In this document: positions 7,422 to 15,624 of the stretch, in pieces
How positions within the stretch are numbered: position 1 is the stretch's first letter
Layout of the letters: every line of letters starts with the position of its first letter
Source of the DNA: Bacillota bacterium
GTDB lineage: Bacteria > Bacillota > Clostridia > Oscillospirales > Ruminococcaceae
Reading direction: 5' to 3'
Assembly: GCA_023415575.1 (NCBI GenBank)
Contig: JAEZKF010000053.1
Span: forward strand, 1-61,581
DNA length: 61,581 nt
Translations under genes and position numbers: made by a program
The notes under the pieces: generated by a model
What the model was told of the DNA's origin: nothing
What the model saw: the letters and a program-made list of their open reading frames with translations, nothing else
The model's database searches: none

Positions 7422-8423
7422 ATGAAGGAAACGGAAGGTATGAATCAAGCAAAGATCACAAGGCTTCATGAAACAATACTGCGCGACTACGGCAATATTG
7501 CAGGCATTGTTGCGTGCAAGGGTCAAACAACCGTGTACGAGGCCTATTTCAACGGTTATATGAAGGAGCGTGCCCTGCATGTCTTTTCGGTGACAAAGAG
7601 TGTCGTCAGCGCGCTGATTGGCATTGCCATCGACAAGGGCTACATTGAAAGCGTTGACCAAAAGGTGCTGGACTTTTTTCCGGACTACACCCCAAAGCGC
7701 GGCGAAAAGACCATACAGCGTATTACAATCCGGGATATTCTGACTATGTCCGCCCCTTACAAGTACCGGTCTGCCCCCTACACAAGGTATTTTTCAAGTG
7801 AGAGCTGGGTAAAGGCAGCGCTCGACCTTTTGGGCGGCAAGGGGGAGATTGGCGCTTTCCGCTACACCCCCCTCATCGGGCCGGATATCCTGACAGGCAT
7901 CCTTGCGCAGGCGACTGGCTGCTCGGTGCTTGACTTTGCCCGCGAAAACCTCTTTTTGCCGCTGGGCATCCAAGTTGACCGCAATATTGTATTTAAAAGC
8001 AAGGAAGAGCAGATCGCCATCATGACAAAGCCGAGCGACACAACCGGCTGGGTTGCCGACCCGCAGGGGGTTAATACCGCAGGCTGGGGGCTGTTCCTTT
8101 CGCCCGAGGAGATGGCGAAAATCGGCGGGCTTTACCTAAACCGCGGGATGTGGGAGGGAAAACAACTCGTATCCGCCCGGTGGATTGATGAGAGTACAAA
8201 GGAGCACAGCCGGTGGGATGAAATGAATCTAAAGTACGGCTACCTGTGGTGGCTGTTTGATGAAAAAGACTGCAGCTTTGCTGCCATGGGTGACGGGGGA
8301 AATACCATCTATGTAAACCCTGCTAAGAATCTCGTTATCGCCATCGGCTCTACGTTTGTGCCGCGCCCCAAGGACAGAATCGATTTTATCAAAGACCATT
8401 TGGAGCCGGTGCTTAGCGAATAA
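7422..8423 (+). CDS. Serine hydrolase, beta-lactamase class C / PBP-like fold
   Basis: 333 aa from ATG 7422, or 327 aa from ATG 7440, which has AAGGA 10 bases upstream. The SxxK nucleophile motif is SVTK at about residue 56. The second motif is RYTPL rather than the classic YxN. Near the C-terminus GDGGN replaces the KTG/HTG box. The fold and the LSPEEMAKIGGLYLNRGMWEGKQLVS stretch match the esterase/D-aminopeptidase-like relatives of AmpC found widely in Firmicutes. There is no signal peptide, so it is probably cytosolic and unlikely to be a true beta-lactamase. Substrate unknown. Confidence 0.85.
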   Translation: MKETEGMNQAKITRLHETILRDYGNIAGIVACKGQTTVYEAYFNGYMKERALHVFSVTKSVVSALIGIAIDKGYIESVDQKVLDFFPDYTPKRGEKTIQRITIRDILTMSAPYKYRSAPYTRYFSSESWVKAALDLLGGKGEIGAFRYTPLIGPDILTGILAQATGCSVLDFARENLFLPLGIQVDRNIVFKSKEEQIAIMTKPSDTTGWVADPQGVNTAGWGLFLSPEEMAKIGGLYLNRGMWEGKQLVSARWIDESTKEHSRWDEMNLKYGYLWWLFDEKDCSFAAMGDGGNTIYVNPAKNLVIAIGSTFVPRPKDRIDFIKDHLEPVLSE

Positions 8424-8440
8424 AGCGCAGCAATAACAAA

Positions 8441-8467
8441 GCACCCGACACATAATGTGTCGGGTGC
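8441..8467 (+). terminator. Terminator between convergent hydrolase and GNAT genes
   Basis: A perfect 12-bp stem GCACCCGACACA / TGTGTCGGGTGC with a TAA loop, followed by TTGTTGTTT. It can serve both convergent genes. Confidence 0.8.
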
Positions 8468-8474
8468 TTGTTGT

Positions 8475-9032
8475 TTAGGAAGCGGCGCTTTCGCAGTCGA
8501 GATACAGCACCGAGCAGATGTATTCGCGTTTGCCGTCGTAGCTGTGGTAGACGCCCTCATATTGCGGCACAAAGCCTAGCTTGCGCAAAATCCTGCCCGA
8601 GACGGGGTTATCCAACGCATATACCCCCACAAAGCGGGTCAGGCCCACCTCGTTTTTGGCATAATCCATCACGCGGGCGGCGGCCTCGCTGGTATAGCCC
8701 TTGCCCCAGTAGGGGTAGGCGATGCAGTAGCCGATTTCGTATCTGCCCGGGTACTCCTCATTTTGAATAAGGCCGATAGAGCCGATGAGGGTATTGGTTT
8801 CCTTTATGATAATCCCCCAGTTGTAAAAGGTGGGGTCTGCTTGGGCATTCTCGCATTCCTTGAGCCACTGAACGGTGTCCTCGATGGACTCGTGAATGTT
8901 CCACCGCATAAAGAACGTGACCCTTTTGTCGCTTGCCCAGTTGTGGTAGACCGCCTGGGCGTCAGCTATAATCAACGGCCGCAATAAAAGCCGCTCACTT
9001 TCAAGCGGGATCGTTCCCGTGTGTTTGACCAT
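8475..9032 (-). CDS. GNAT N-acetyltransferase, RimJ/RimL-like
   Basis: 185 aa from ATG 9032 with AAGGAG upstream. The N-terminus (LESERLLLRPL) is the usual opening of RimJ/RimL-type enzymes. The acetyl-CoA site motif is visible as EIGYCIAYPYWGKGYTSEAA (motif A), followed by NPVSGRILRKLGF (motif B). These enzymes transfer acetyl from acetyl-CoA to an amine of a ribosomal protein, antibiotic or small metabolite; the acceptor cannot be read from sequence. Confidence 0.9.
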   Translation of the reverse strand: MVKHTGTIPLESERLLLRPLIIADAQAVYHNWASDKRVTFFMRWNIHESIEDTVQWLKECENAQADPTFYNWGIIIKETNTLIGSIGLIQNEEYPGRYEIGYCIAYPYWGKGYTSEAAARVMDYAKNEVGLTRFVGVYALDNPVSGRILRKLGFVPQYEGVYHSYDGKREYICSVLYLDCESAAS

Positions 9033-9045
9033 TATGATTACTCCT

Positions 9046-9515
9046 TTATGTTTCCTGCCCTTTATCCTTGTAAGCCAGTGTTAAGACGGCGACGGCGACA
9101 ATCAAAAGGTCACCGGCAAGGCTCATCACTTCGCCAAACTCAATGATGGATAGCCTTAATAGGTGCAAGATAGCCGCACCCGTCAAAAAGATGCCGCCAG
9201 CAACCGCCGCCGGCTTGCGGAAGGCAGGCACAAACAGTGAAATCATCGCTATCACACCGATGCCGAGGTTTGCAAAGCCAAGCTCCTGAATAATCAGCAT
9301 ATTCTCGGTGCCGACATTCAACAGGCGCTCGGTGTAGGCAGGGTTTAGCGTCTGCATAAGACCAGCCGTCACACTGCGCACACCGATAGACCAAAACATA
9401 AACCACTTGCAAAAAGGTTGGGGGTTGCGGTTTTACGTTTTCTTATGTACTCGAAACTCACACAGAGGAGGGGGGCAATGACCATAACCCCCACAACATA
9501 GATGGCATGCAGCAT
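9046..9515 (-). pseudogene. Small membrane protein gene (DUF6790-like) broken by a frameshift
   Basis: An intact start is present: AGAGGAG precedes ATG 9515, giving a first transmembrane segment (MLHAIYVVGVMVIAPLLCVS) and FEYIRKRK. That frame runs on out of register and stops at 9369. The continuation lies one base out of phase, beginning around KWFMFWSIGVRSVTAGLMQ and running to 9046 with further membrane segments. Joined, the two pieces resemble one small four-helix membrane protein of the DUF6790 type. The break lies near runs of C and T (CCCCCAACCTTTTT, about 9410-9430), so either a real mutation or a read error is possible. Confidence 0.65.
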
Positions 9516-9536
9516 AAGATGTCTCCTCTTTTATGA

Positions 9537-10226
9537 TTATGCCAAGGCGCGCTGTACCGCGGCTTTGGCATGGATAATCACCGAGTCAAACAGGGGGGCG
9601 GATGTATCCTTTTGGCCAATTAGCATGCCGAGCTCGGTGCAGCCCAGGATGATGCCGCCCGCTCCTTCGGCTGCCAGCTGCTCGCACAGGGCCTTGATGT
9701 GGCGCTTTGCGTCATCTGTCACAACCCCGAGGCAGAGCTCGTTAAAGATGGTGCTGTTAAGCCACTCGCGCTCTGCTTCCTCCGGTACAACTACGGTGAT
9801 GCCGCGCCGGTTTAGGCGCGCGGTGTAGAAGTCCTGCTCCATGGTATAGCGGGTGCCGAGCAGGGCCGCCTTAGTAATCCCCTTTGCAAGCAGGGCGTCG
9901 GCCACTGCATCCGCGATATGCAGGAGGTCAACCCCTATCTCCTGCTCTACGGCGGGGGCTACCTTGTGCAGAGTGTTGGTGCCAATCATTACAAAGTCAG
10001 CACCTGCCTTCTCCAGCCGTTGTGCTGCGTCTATGAGAATGCGCGCAGCACCCTCCCAGTCGCCTGCGGACATGCAGGCCTCTATCTCGTAAAAGTCCAC
10101 GCTGTACAGTAAAACCTTTGCGCTGTGCAAGCCTCCCAGCTTCTCCTTTGCGGCGGTGTTAAACAGCTCGTAGTAGGTTAGGGTGCTCTCCCAGCTCATA
10201 CCGCCGATGAGTCCGATTATTTTCAT
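9537..10226 (-). CDS. Aspartate/glutamate racemase family protein (YgeA-like)
   Basis: 229 aa from ATG 10226, chosen for AGAGGTG 8 bases upstream. It follows the YgeA pattern along its length: IGLIGGMSWEST, LGGLHSAKVLLYSVDFYEIE, GTNTLHKVAP, LLHIADA, LLGTRYTMEQDFY, and LGCTELG. In YgeA-type enzymes a Thr in the GTNT/CTNT motif and the Cys of GCTE are the two proton carriers; both are present. It probably interconverts L- and D- forms of an acidic or related amino acid. Single gene, with no obvious peptidoglycan neighbour. Confidence 0.88.
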   Translation of the reverse strand: MKIIGLIGGMSWESTLTYYELFNTAAKEKLGGLHSAKVLLYSVDFYEIEACMSAGDWEGAARILIDAAQRLEKAGADFVMIGTNTLHKVAPAVEQEIGVDLLHIADAVADALLAKGITKAALLGTRYTMEQDFYTARLNRRGITVVVPEEAEREWLNSTIFNELCLGVVTDDAKRHIKALCEQLAAEGAGGIILGCTELGMLIGQKDTSAPLFDSVIIHAKAAVQRALA

Positions 10227-10328
10227 CCTTTTCACCTCTGTCAGCAAGGCAAATGCATTTCATAAAAGGGACATTTTGCCTTAAAGTTAGCTGTTAGTTT
10301 AGCACGGATAATACCTTTTTTCAAGCAT

Positions 10329-10364
10329 AAAAAAGGAGCACCCATCCGTTTGAAACAGTGCTCC
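10329..10364 (-). terminator. Terminator of the FNT gene
   Basis: GGAGCAC (10335-10341) pairs with GTGCTCC (10358-10364); read on the minus strand the stem is followed by TTTTTT. Confidence 0.7.
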
Positions 10365-10383
10365 GTGTAAGATTTACATCGAT

Positions 10384-11013
10384 TTAATGTGCGTTATTCT
10401 GTTTTACATCTAAGTACTTTTCAGCCAGCGGAAGAATTACGCCGCCCGCAAGATTGCCGAGTGCAATAATAATGATGTACAAAAGCGCCTTGGCATTCCA
10501 TGCCCGCGCAAGCGAGAAGTAAAACAAGTCGGCAACGCTGTGCTCAAATCCCGAGAGGATAAACACCATAACGGGAAGCACCAATACAAGGTATTTGCCG
10601 GTGCCATCCTTAATCTTGGAATAGCCCAGCACAGCGATGCTCATCAAAAGCCCGCAAAGAATGGCTACAATAAAGGTGCTGACAATGGTGTCCGAGAGCT
10701 TTTTTTCAACAATCTCCTGTGTAGAGGGGATGAGCTTTGCAAGCTTTGTCGCCCCCAGAAGGTAGCCCATTCCCACCGTGCCGACCGCGTTGCCCGCTAG
10801 CACAACCGCAACCTCCGGCAGAAACCGCAGGCCCTTTGCGGGGATGTAGCAGACCTTGCCCGTATATAGGTTCAGGCCGAACGTGTAGATGGTCAAAAGA
10901 CCGATGGAGAACAAAAAGGCCCCGACGACATGACTTTCGGTCGAAAGATAAACCACTCCGCCGATGCTGATGCACATACCGCCCAAAATGGCTTTAATAA
11001 AGCAGGCTAACAT
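10384..11013 (-). CDS. Formate/nitrite transporter (FNT) family channel
   Basis: 209 aa from ATG 11013, preceded by AAAGGGTG with a 7-base spacer. Six hydrophobic segments are apparent. The FNT signatures are GLNLYTGK, the GFEHSVADLFYFS motif with the central pore histidine, and LGNLAGG near the C-terminus. At 209 aa it is short for the family (usually 250-280) and lacks the long N-terminus. It probably moves formate, nitrite or hydrosulfide across the membrane, fitting anaerobic fermentation. It is transcribed alone with its own terminator. Confidence 0.9.
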   Translation of the reverse strand: MLACFIKAILGGMCISIGGVVYLSTESHVVGAFLFSIGLLTIYTFGLNLYTGKVCYIPAKGLRFLPEVAVVLAGNAVGTVGMGYLLGATKLAKLIPSTQEIVEKKLSDTIVSTFIVAILCGLLMSIAVLGYSKIKDGTGKYLVLVLPVMVFILSGFEHSVADLFYFSLARAWNAKALLYIIIIALGNLAGGVILPLAEKYLDVKQNNAH

Positions 11014-11258
11014 AAAATACACCCTTTTGCTGTCTTGGTTTTTCGTTGTAATGCTTCGGTTGACAGCCAAAGGCTAGTATAGCATAGCACTATATCAATG
11101 TGCAAATGCGAAATGTGGTAAACACATTTCTGTGCTGTTTATGCCGAAGCAGCACCCTAGGGTTTTGCTTTACGCTACTCATAAAATGTGATAGGATTAA
11201 CAGTAGTAACGACGTATATTTTACACATCATAATGTGGTTATGTGATGGGGGCTTATC

Positions 11259-11924
11259 ATGCAAAACGCAGAGATTTTAAAGCATATCGACCATACCTTA
11301 TTAAAACCGGGCTGCACTTGGCAGCAGATACAAACCCTGTGCGACGAGCACATCGCCTATCATACTGCATCGGTTTGCGTGCCCGCGTGTTATATAGAGA
11401 AGATCAGAGAAAAATACGGCGATAGGGTGCGCATCTGCACCGTTATCGGCTTCCCGCTCGGATACATGACGACACAAGCCAAGGTGTTTGAGGCATCGGA
11501 CGCCGTGAAAAAGGGTGCCGATGAGGTTGATATGGTGATTAACCTCTGTGATGTTAAAAACGGCGACTTTGACCGCGTCACCGACGAGATAAAACAAATT
11601 AAGCAAGCGGTTGGGGATAAGGTGCTCAAGGTTATCATCGAGACCTGCTACCTGACCGAGGATGAGAAGATTGCCCTGTGCCGGTGTGTGACCGAGGCCC
11701 AAGCGGACTATATCAAAACCTCCACCGGATTCGGTACTGCCGGGGCAACACTTGCGGATGTTGAGCTGTTTAAACAGCATATCGGTAAGGACGTTAAGAT
11801 TAAGGCTGCTGGCGGTGTAAAAACCAAGGAAGACCTTGAGGCTTTCCTAGCAGCCGGCTGCGAGCGTATTGGTACCAGCTCTGCGGTTGCCCTGCTTACC
11901 GGCGGGGAAGCGAAGGGGTACTAA
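11259..11924 (+). CDS. deoC: Deoxyribose-phosphate aldolase
   Basis: 221 aa, GGGGG 6 bases before ATG. It cleaves 2-deoxyribose-5-phosphate to glyceraldehyde-3-phosphate and acetaldehyde. Diagnostic motifs are IDHTLLKP, VIGFPLG, EVDMVINL, the Schiff-base lysine in YIKTSTGFG, and the second lysine in IKAAGGVKT. Length is standard for the bacterial enzyme. It opens a nucleoside salvage series with deoD, deoB and cdd on the same strand. Just upstream, 11224-11247 contains overlapping dyads (CACAT/ATGTG and CATAA/TTATG) that could be an operator, though no regulator gene is adjacent. Confidence 0.97.
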   Translation: MQNAEILKHIDHTLLKPGCTWQQIQTLCDEHIAYHTASVCVPACYIEKIREKYGDRVRICTVIGFPLGYMTTQAKVFEASDAVKKGADEVDMVINLCDVKNGDFDRVTDEIKQIKQAVGDKVLKVIIETCYLTEDEKIALCRCVTEAQADYIKTSTGFGTAGATLADVELFKQHIGKDVKIKAAGGVKTKEDLEAFLAAGCERIGTSSAVALLTGGEAKGY

Positions 11925-11954
11925 ACGTTACCTCATCCGGCGCTGCGCGCCACT

Positions 11955-11993
11955 CTTCCCAAGGTCAAACTCCGTTTGACCTTTGAGGGGAAG
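11955..11993. repeat. Palindromic element between deoC and deoD
   Basis: CTTCCC-AAGGTCAAAC-TCC-GTTTGACCTT-TGAG-GGGAAG forms a 10-bp perfect stem extended by a second 6-bp stem. There is no T run, so it is not a classic terminator. It may be a REP-like palindrome or an mRNA stabiliser. Confidence 0.5.
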
Positions 11994-12082
11994 TAGACCG
12001 CCTGATAAGCTCATATCAAAGATAACTTAACGAGCAAGACTAATGCGCCCCCCACCCTACATAAAAAAGGAGTGTGCACATA

Positions 12083-12796
12083 ATGTCAAACAACACACCA
12101 ACCCCCCACATCGGTGCGAAACCCGGGGAGATTGCAAAAACCGTCCTGATGCCGGGCGACCCCCTGCGCGCTCAGGTGGTAGCCGAAACCTTCTTAAAAA
12201 ACCCCGTCCGCTACAACAGCGTTCGCGGCATGTACGGCTTTACGGGCGAGTACGAAGGCAAGCTCGTATCGGTACAGGGCAGCGGCATGGGTATGCCGTC
12301 AATGGGCATCTACTCGTATGAGCTCTTTAACTTCTACGGTGTGGAAAACATCATCCGCATCGGTTCGGCGGGCGCATTTTGCAACGACCTTGCGCTTGGC
12401 GACCTGGTTATCGCCATGGGGGCGTGCACAAACTCAAACTACGCCCACCAGTTCGGCCTGCCCGGGACCTTCGCCCCGATTGCAAGCTACGACCTGCTGA
12501 CCAAAGCGGTACAAGCTGCCGAGCGGCTCGGTGTAAAATACAAGGTAGGCAATATCCTTTCCAGCGACACCTTTTACAGCGACCTAACGAATTCCGCCGC
12601 TCAGTGGATTAAGATGGGCGTCCTTGCTGTTGAGATGGAAGCGGCCGCCCTGTATATGAACGCGGCGCGGGCGGGTAAGAATGCCCTGTGTCTTGTCTCC
12701 ATCTCGGACAACGTGCGCACGGGCGAAGCCATGAGCGCCGAGGAACGTCAGAACTCCTTTACCGATATGATGAAGGTAGCACTCTCACTCGCCTAG
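12083..12796 (+). CDS. deoD: Purine nucleoside phosphorylase, DeoD type
   Basis: 237 aa from ATG 12083; AAGGAGT lies 9 bases upstream and an in-frame GTG at 12074 overlaps that site. It catalyses phosphorolysis of purine (deoxy)nucleosides to base plus (deoxy)ribose-1-phosphate. Hexameric-class motifs are VLMPGDPLRA, GMYGFTGEY, GSGMGMPSMGIYSYEL, IRIGSAGA and VEMEAAALY with the purine-binding Glu. The sugar-phosphate product feeds DeoB, encoded next. Confidence 0.97.
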   Translation: MSNNTPTPHIGAKPGEIAKTVLMPGDPLRAQVVAETFLKNPVRYNSVRGMYGFTGEYEGKLVSVQGSGMGMPSMGIYSYELFNFYGVENIIRIGSAGAFCNDLALGDLVIAMGACTNSNYAHQFGLPGTFAPIASYDLLTKAVQAAERLGVKYKVGNILSSDTFYSDLTNSAAQWIKMGVLAVEMEAAALYMNAARAGKNALCLVSISDNVRTGEAMSAEERQNSFTDMMKVALSLA

Positions 12797-12817
12797 CGGA
12801 TTTTCATAACATTAAAC

Positions 12818-12840
12818 AAGGGCGGTTGCGAGCCGCCCTT
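12818..12840 (+). terminator. Hairpin after deoD (weak terminator)
   Basis: AAGGGCGG / CCGCCCTT, an 8-bp perfect stem with a 7-base loop; no proper T run follows, so read-through into deoB is expected. Confidence 0.5.
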
Positions 12841-12905
12841 ATGGTATTTTAGGATGGTTAAATGCAGGCGAAATGGCCTGCATCAAAAAGAAAGGGGTAA
12901 GGGCT

Positions 12906-14084
12906 ATGCGCAGCAATATTAAACGGGTGTTTTTGATTGTACTCGACAGTGTCGGCATCGGAGAAGCACCCGATTCCTCCCAATACGGCGACGAGGGCAG
13001 CCACACCCTGCGCGCATGCTGGCAGTCGGGCAAGCTTTCTATCCCCCATATGCGCGATATGGGAATGTTTAATATCGACGGTATCGGCTGCGGCGAGCCG
13101 GTTTTGTCCCCCACCGGGGCATATGCCCGCATGCAGGAGGCCTCGCGCGGCAAGGATACCACCATCGGCCACTGGGAGATTGCAGGGCTTATCTCCCATA
13201 CCCCCATGCCGGTCTACCCGAACGGCTTCCCGCCCGAGATTATCTCGGCGTTTGAGCAGCAAACCGGAAGAAGAGTGCTGTGCAACAAGCCCTATTCAGG
13301 CACACAGGTTATTTTGGATTACGGCAAAGAGCACGTCGAAACGGGCGCTTTGATTGTGTACACCTCGGCGGACAGCGTGTTTCAGATTGCAGCCCACGAG
13401 GAGATTGTGCCGCCCAAGGAGCTTTACCGCTACTGCGAGATTGCGCGCAATATCCTTACCGGTCAGCACGGGGTCGGCAGGGTCATCGCCCGCCCCTTTA
13501 TCGGAACCTACCCAGACTACAAGCGCACCGCTAACCGCCACGACTTCTCGCTTATCCCGCCGCGCGACACCTTTATGGATGCTATCGTACACGCGGGGCT
13601 TGACAGCATCGCGGTGGGGAAGATTACCGACATCTTTGCGGGCAAGGGCATCACCGAAACCATTCACACCGTCTCAAACGACGACGGCATGCAAAAGACG
13701 CTTGCCCTTGCCGAGCGCGACTTTCGGGGTCTGTGCTTTGTCAACCTCGTGGAGTTTGACATGGTCTACGGCCACCGCAACGACATAGTAGGCTACACCG
13801 AGGCATTGTGCCGGGCGGATGAGCAAATAGGTGAGCTTATCTCTCGCCTGCGTGATGACGATGTACTCATGATTACCGCCGACCACGGCTGCGACCCGTC
13901 TACGCCGAGCACCGACCATTCCCGCGAATACACCCCGTGGCTTGTATACGGCAAGCAGATAAAAGCGGGCATAAACCTTGGCACCCGCCCCACCTTTGCA
14001 GACATCGGGGCAACGGCGGCAAAATTGCTCGGGGTGACCGCCCAGACAGACGGAACCTCGCTTGCAGAGCAGATTTTGGCTTAA
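12906..14084 (+). CDS. deoB: Phosphopentomutase
   Basis: 392 aa from ATG 12906, with AAAGGGGTAAGGG upstream; an earlier in-frame ATG at 12873 is poorly placed. It converts (deoxy)ribose-1-phosphate to the 5-phosphate, linking DeoD to DeoC. Alkaline-phosphatase-superfamily metal motifs are visible: VLDSVGIGEAPD, the acceptor Thr in GKDTTIGHWE, FVNLVEFDMVYGHRND, MITADHGCDP and TDHSREYTP. Length matches the family. Confidence 0.97.
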   Translation: MRSNIKRVFLIVLDSVGIGEAPDSSQYGDEGSHTLRACWQSGKLSIPHMRDMGMFNIDGIGCGEPVLSPTGAYARMQEASRGKDTTIGHWEIAGLISHTPMPVYPNGFPPEIISAFEQQTGRRVLCNKPYSGTQVILDYGKEHVETGALIVYTSADSVFQIAAHEEIVPPKELYRYCEIARNILTGQHGVGRVIARPFIGTYPDYKRTANRHDFSLIPPRDTFMDAIVHAGLDSIAVGKITDIFAGKGITETIHTVSNDDGMQKTLALAERDFRGLCFVNLVEFDMVYGHRNDIVGYTEALCRADEQIGELISRLRDDDVLMITADHGCDPSTPSTDHSREYTPWLVYGKQIKAGINLGTRPTFADIGATAAKLLGVTAQTDGTSLAEQILA

Positions 14085-14103
14085 ACGAAAGGGAGGATGG
14101 AAT

Positions 14104-14526
14104 ATGGACGACAAGGCACTTGTTAAGGAGGCATTCCTTGCGCGCGAGCGGGCCTACGCCCCCTATTCGGGCTATATGGTAGGGGCCGCCCTGCTAACAA
14201 AAGACGGTCGCATCTACCACGGCTGCAACATCGAGAATGCGGCCTATTCGCCCACAAACTGCGCCGAGCGCACCGCGTTTTTCAGCGCCATCTCAGACGG
14301 GGTGCGGGAGTTTGAGGCCATCGCGGTTGTGGGTGCCCATAAGGACGCATCGCAAGAAGCGTACACCTACTTCTACCCCTGCGGGGTCTGCCGTCAGGTG
14401 ATGGCGGAGTTCTGCGACCCCGATTCGTTTCGCATCATCACAGCCCGTTCGGAGGACGAGTTTACGGTGCTGACACTTGGTGACCTTCTGCCCAACGGGT
14501 TTTCAAAAAAGAGCCTTTCCTACTAA
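14104..14526 (+). CDS. cdd: Cytidine deaminase
   Basis: 140 aa from ATG 14104 with GGGAGG upstream, 19 bases after deoB. It deaminates cytidine and deoxycytidine to uridines. The zinc site is complete: NIENAAYSPTNCAERTA (Cys and catalytic Glu) and YPCGVCRQ (two Cys), the three-cysteine tetrameric form typical of Firmicutes. It belongs with deoC-deoD-deoB in a nucleoside catabolism operon. Confidence 0.97.
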   Translation: MDDKALVKEAFLARERAYAPYSGYMVGAALLTKDGRIYHGCNIENAAYSPTNCAERTAFFSAISDGVREFEAIAVVGAHKDASQEAYTYFYPCGVCRQVMAEFCDPDSFRIITARSEDEFTVLTLGDLLPNGFSKKSLSY

Positions 14527-14583
14527 CGGAGCCTTACTATACTATAAACCAACTATTCTCTTTATATATAAAGGAGTATATCC

Positions 14584-15507
14584 ATGATTGTGTCGGTTTT
14601 GGGTAAGCTGTTTGTTATCTTTGCAATGATTGCGGTGGGGTACCTTGCGCGAAAGCGGGAGATACTTAATGCACAGCTTCAGATGGGCCTTTCCCGCATT
14701 GTGCTTTTGATTGCCATGCCTTCGCTCGTGCTTTCCTCCGCAAACACGTCCTACACCGCCGACCGCATGAATAACATTTTGCTGGTGTTCGGGTGCGCGG
14801 TTGCCTATTATCTTGCTAGCATCCCCTTATCAAACCTCGTTGCCCGTATGATTAAGCTTACCGATGACCGCAGGCGGGTGTTTGTCAACCTCACGGTGTT
14901 TGCTAACGTCGGCTTTCTGGGATATCCGATTATCTCCATCTTTCTGCCCGAAACGGGCGTGTTTTACTCGGTGTTCTTCAACATCGTGTTTCAGCTTTTC
15001 ATCTTTACATACGGTACCTCTTTGATGGCGCGAACCAAAATGCAGAACCCCCTGCAGCTTCTCAAAGACATAAACGTCCTTTCCGCCATCGTGATGGTTG
15101 TGCTGTTTGTACTGCAGATTAAGCTGCCCGGGCCGGTGCAGGAGACGCTGTCAATCCTCGGCGGCCTGTGCACACCCTTGAGTATGCTTGTCATCGGCTC
15201 AATGCTTGCCCAGATTAACCTTAAAGAGATGTTCACCGACATCTCGCTGTATGTCATGTCATTCTTGCGCCTTTTGCTGATTCCCGCTATCGGCATTGCC
15301 ATACTGTACGTTGCGGGTGCAAATGCCGAGATGGCGACGGTTATCACCATCATGCTCGCCATGCCCGCCGCCACTACCATCGCCATCTTTGGGGAACGCT
15401 ATAACTGCGACCCTCTGATGTGCTCTAAAGGCATTGTGCTCTCCACCTTGTTTTCGCTTGTCACCATCCCCATTATCGGCTTTGCGATAGAGTGGTTGTT
15501 TGGATAG
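14584..15507 (+). CDS. AEC family transporter (auxin efflux carrier type)
   Basis: 307 aa with AAAGGAG before ATG. About ten hydrophobic segments in two halves, with the family traits VGYLARKR near the N-terminus, NVGFLGYPI in the first half, and MPAATTIAIFGERYNCD in the second half. AEC carriers export or import small organic acids and similar compounds by secondary transport. Its place directly after cdd suggests a role with the salvage genes, but malate/citrate-type substrates are equally possible. Confidence 0.88.
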   Translation: MIVSVLGKLFVIFAMIAVGYLARKREILNAQLQMGLSRIVLLIAMPSLVLSSANTSYTADRMNNILLVFGCAVAYYLASIPLSNLVARMIKLTDDRRRVFVNLTVFANVGFLGYPIISIFLPETGVFYSVFFNIVFQLFIFTYGTSLMARTKMQNPLQLLKDINVLSAIVMVVLFVLQIKLPGPVQETLSILGGLCTPLSMLVIGSMLAQINLKEMFTDISLYVMSFLRLLLIPAIGIAILYVAGANAEMATVITIMLAMPAATTIAIFGERYNCDPLMCSKGIVLSTLFSLVTIPIIGFAIEWLFG

Positions 15508-15549
15508 GTTCATTGGTAACGCAATTTTTTCGCGTATTTCTCAATTCTC

Positions 15550-15578
15550 TTGACTATTTCCCCCTGCTGTCATAGAAT
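15550..15578 (+). promoter_or_regulatory. Promoter of glyS
   Basis: TTGACT, 17 bases, TAGAAT, about 45 bases before the start codon. The leader is too short to hold a T-box. Confidence 0.7.
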
Positions 15579-15624
15579 TACTATTGTGTATCGAATCATA
15601 AGTTTATAGAAATGGTGGTACGTT

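Noticed and set aside
7422..8423. True beta-lactamase
   Set aside because: SVTK is present, but YxN and KTG motifs are not canonical and no signal peptide is visible.
15508..15624. Possible T-box before glyS
   Set aside because: The promoter is only about 45 bases from the start codon and no T-box sequence is present.
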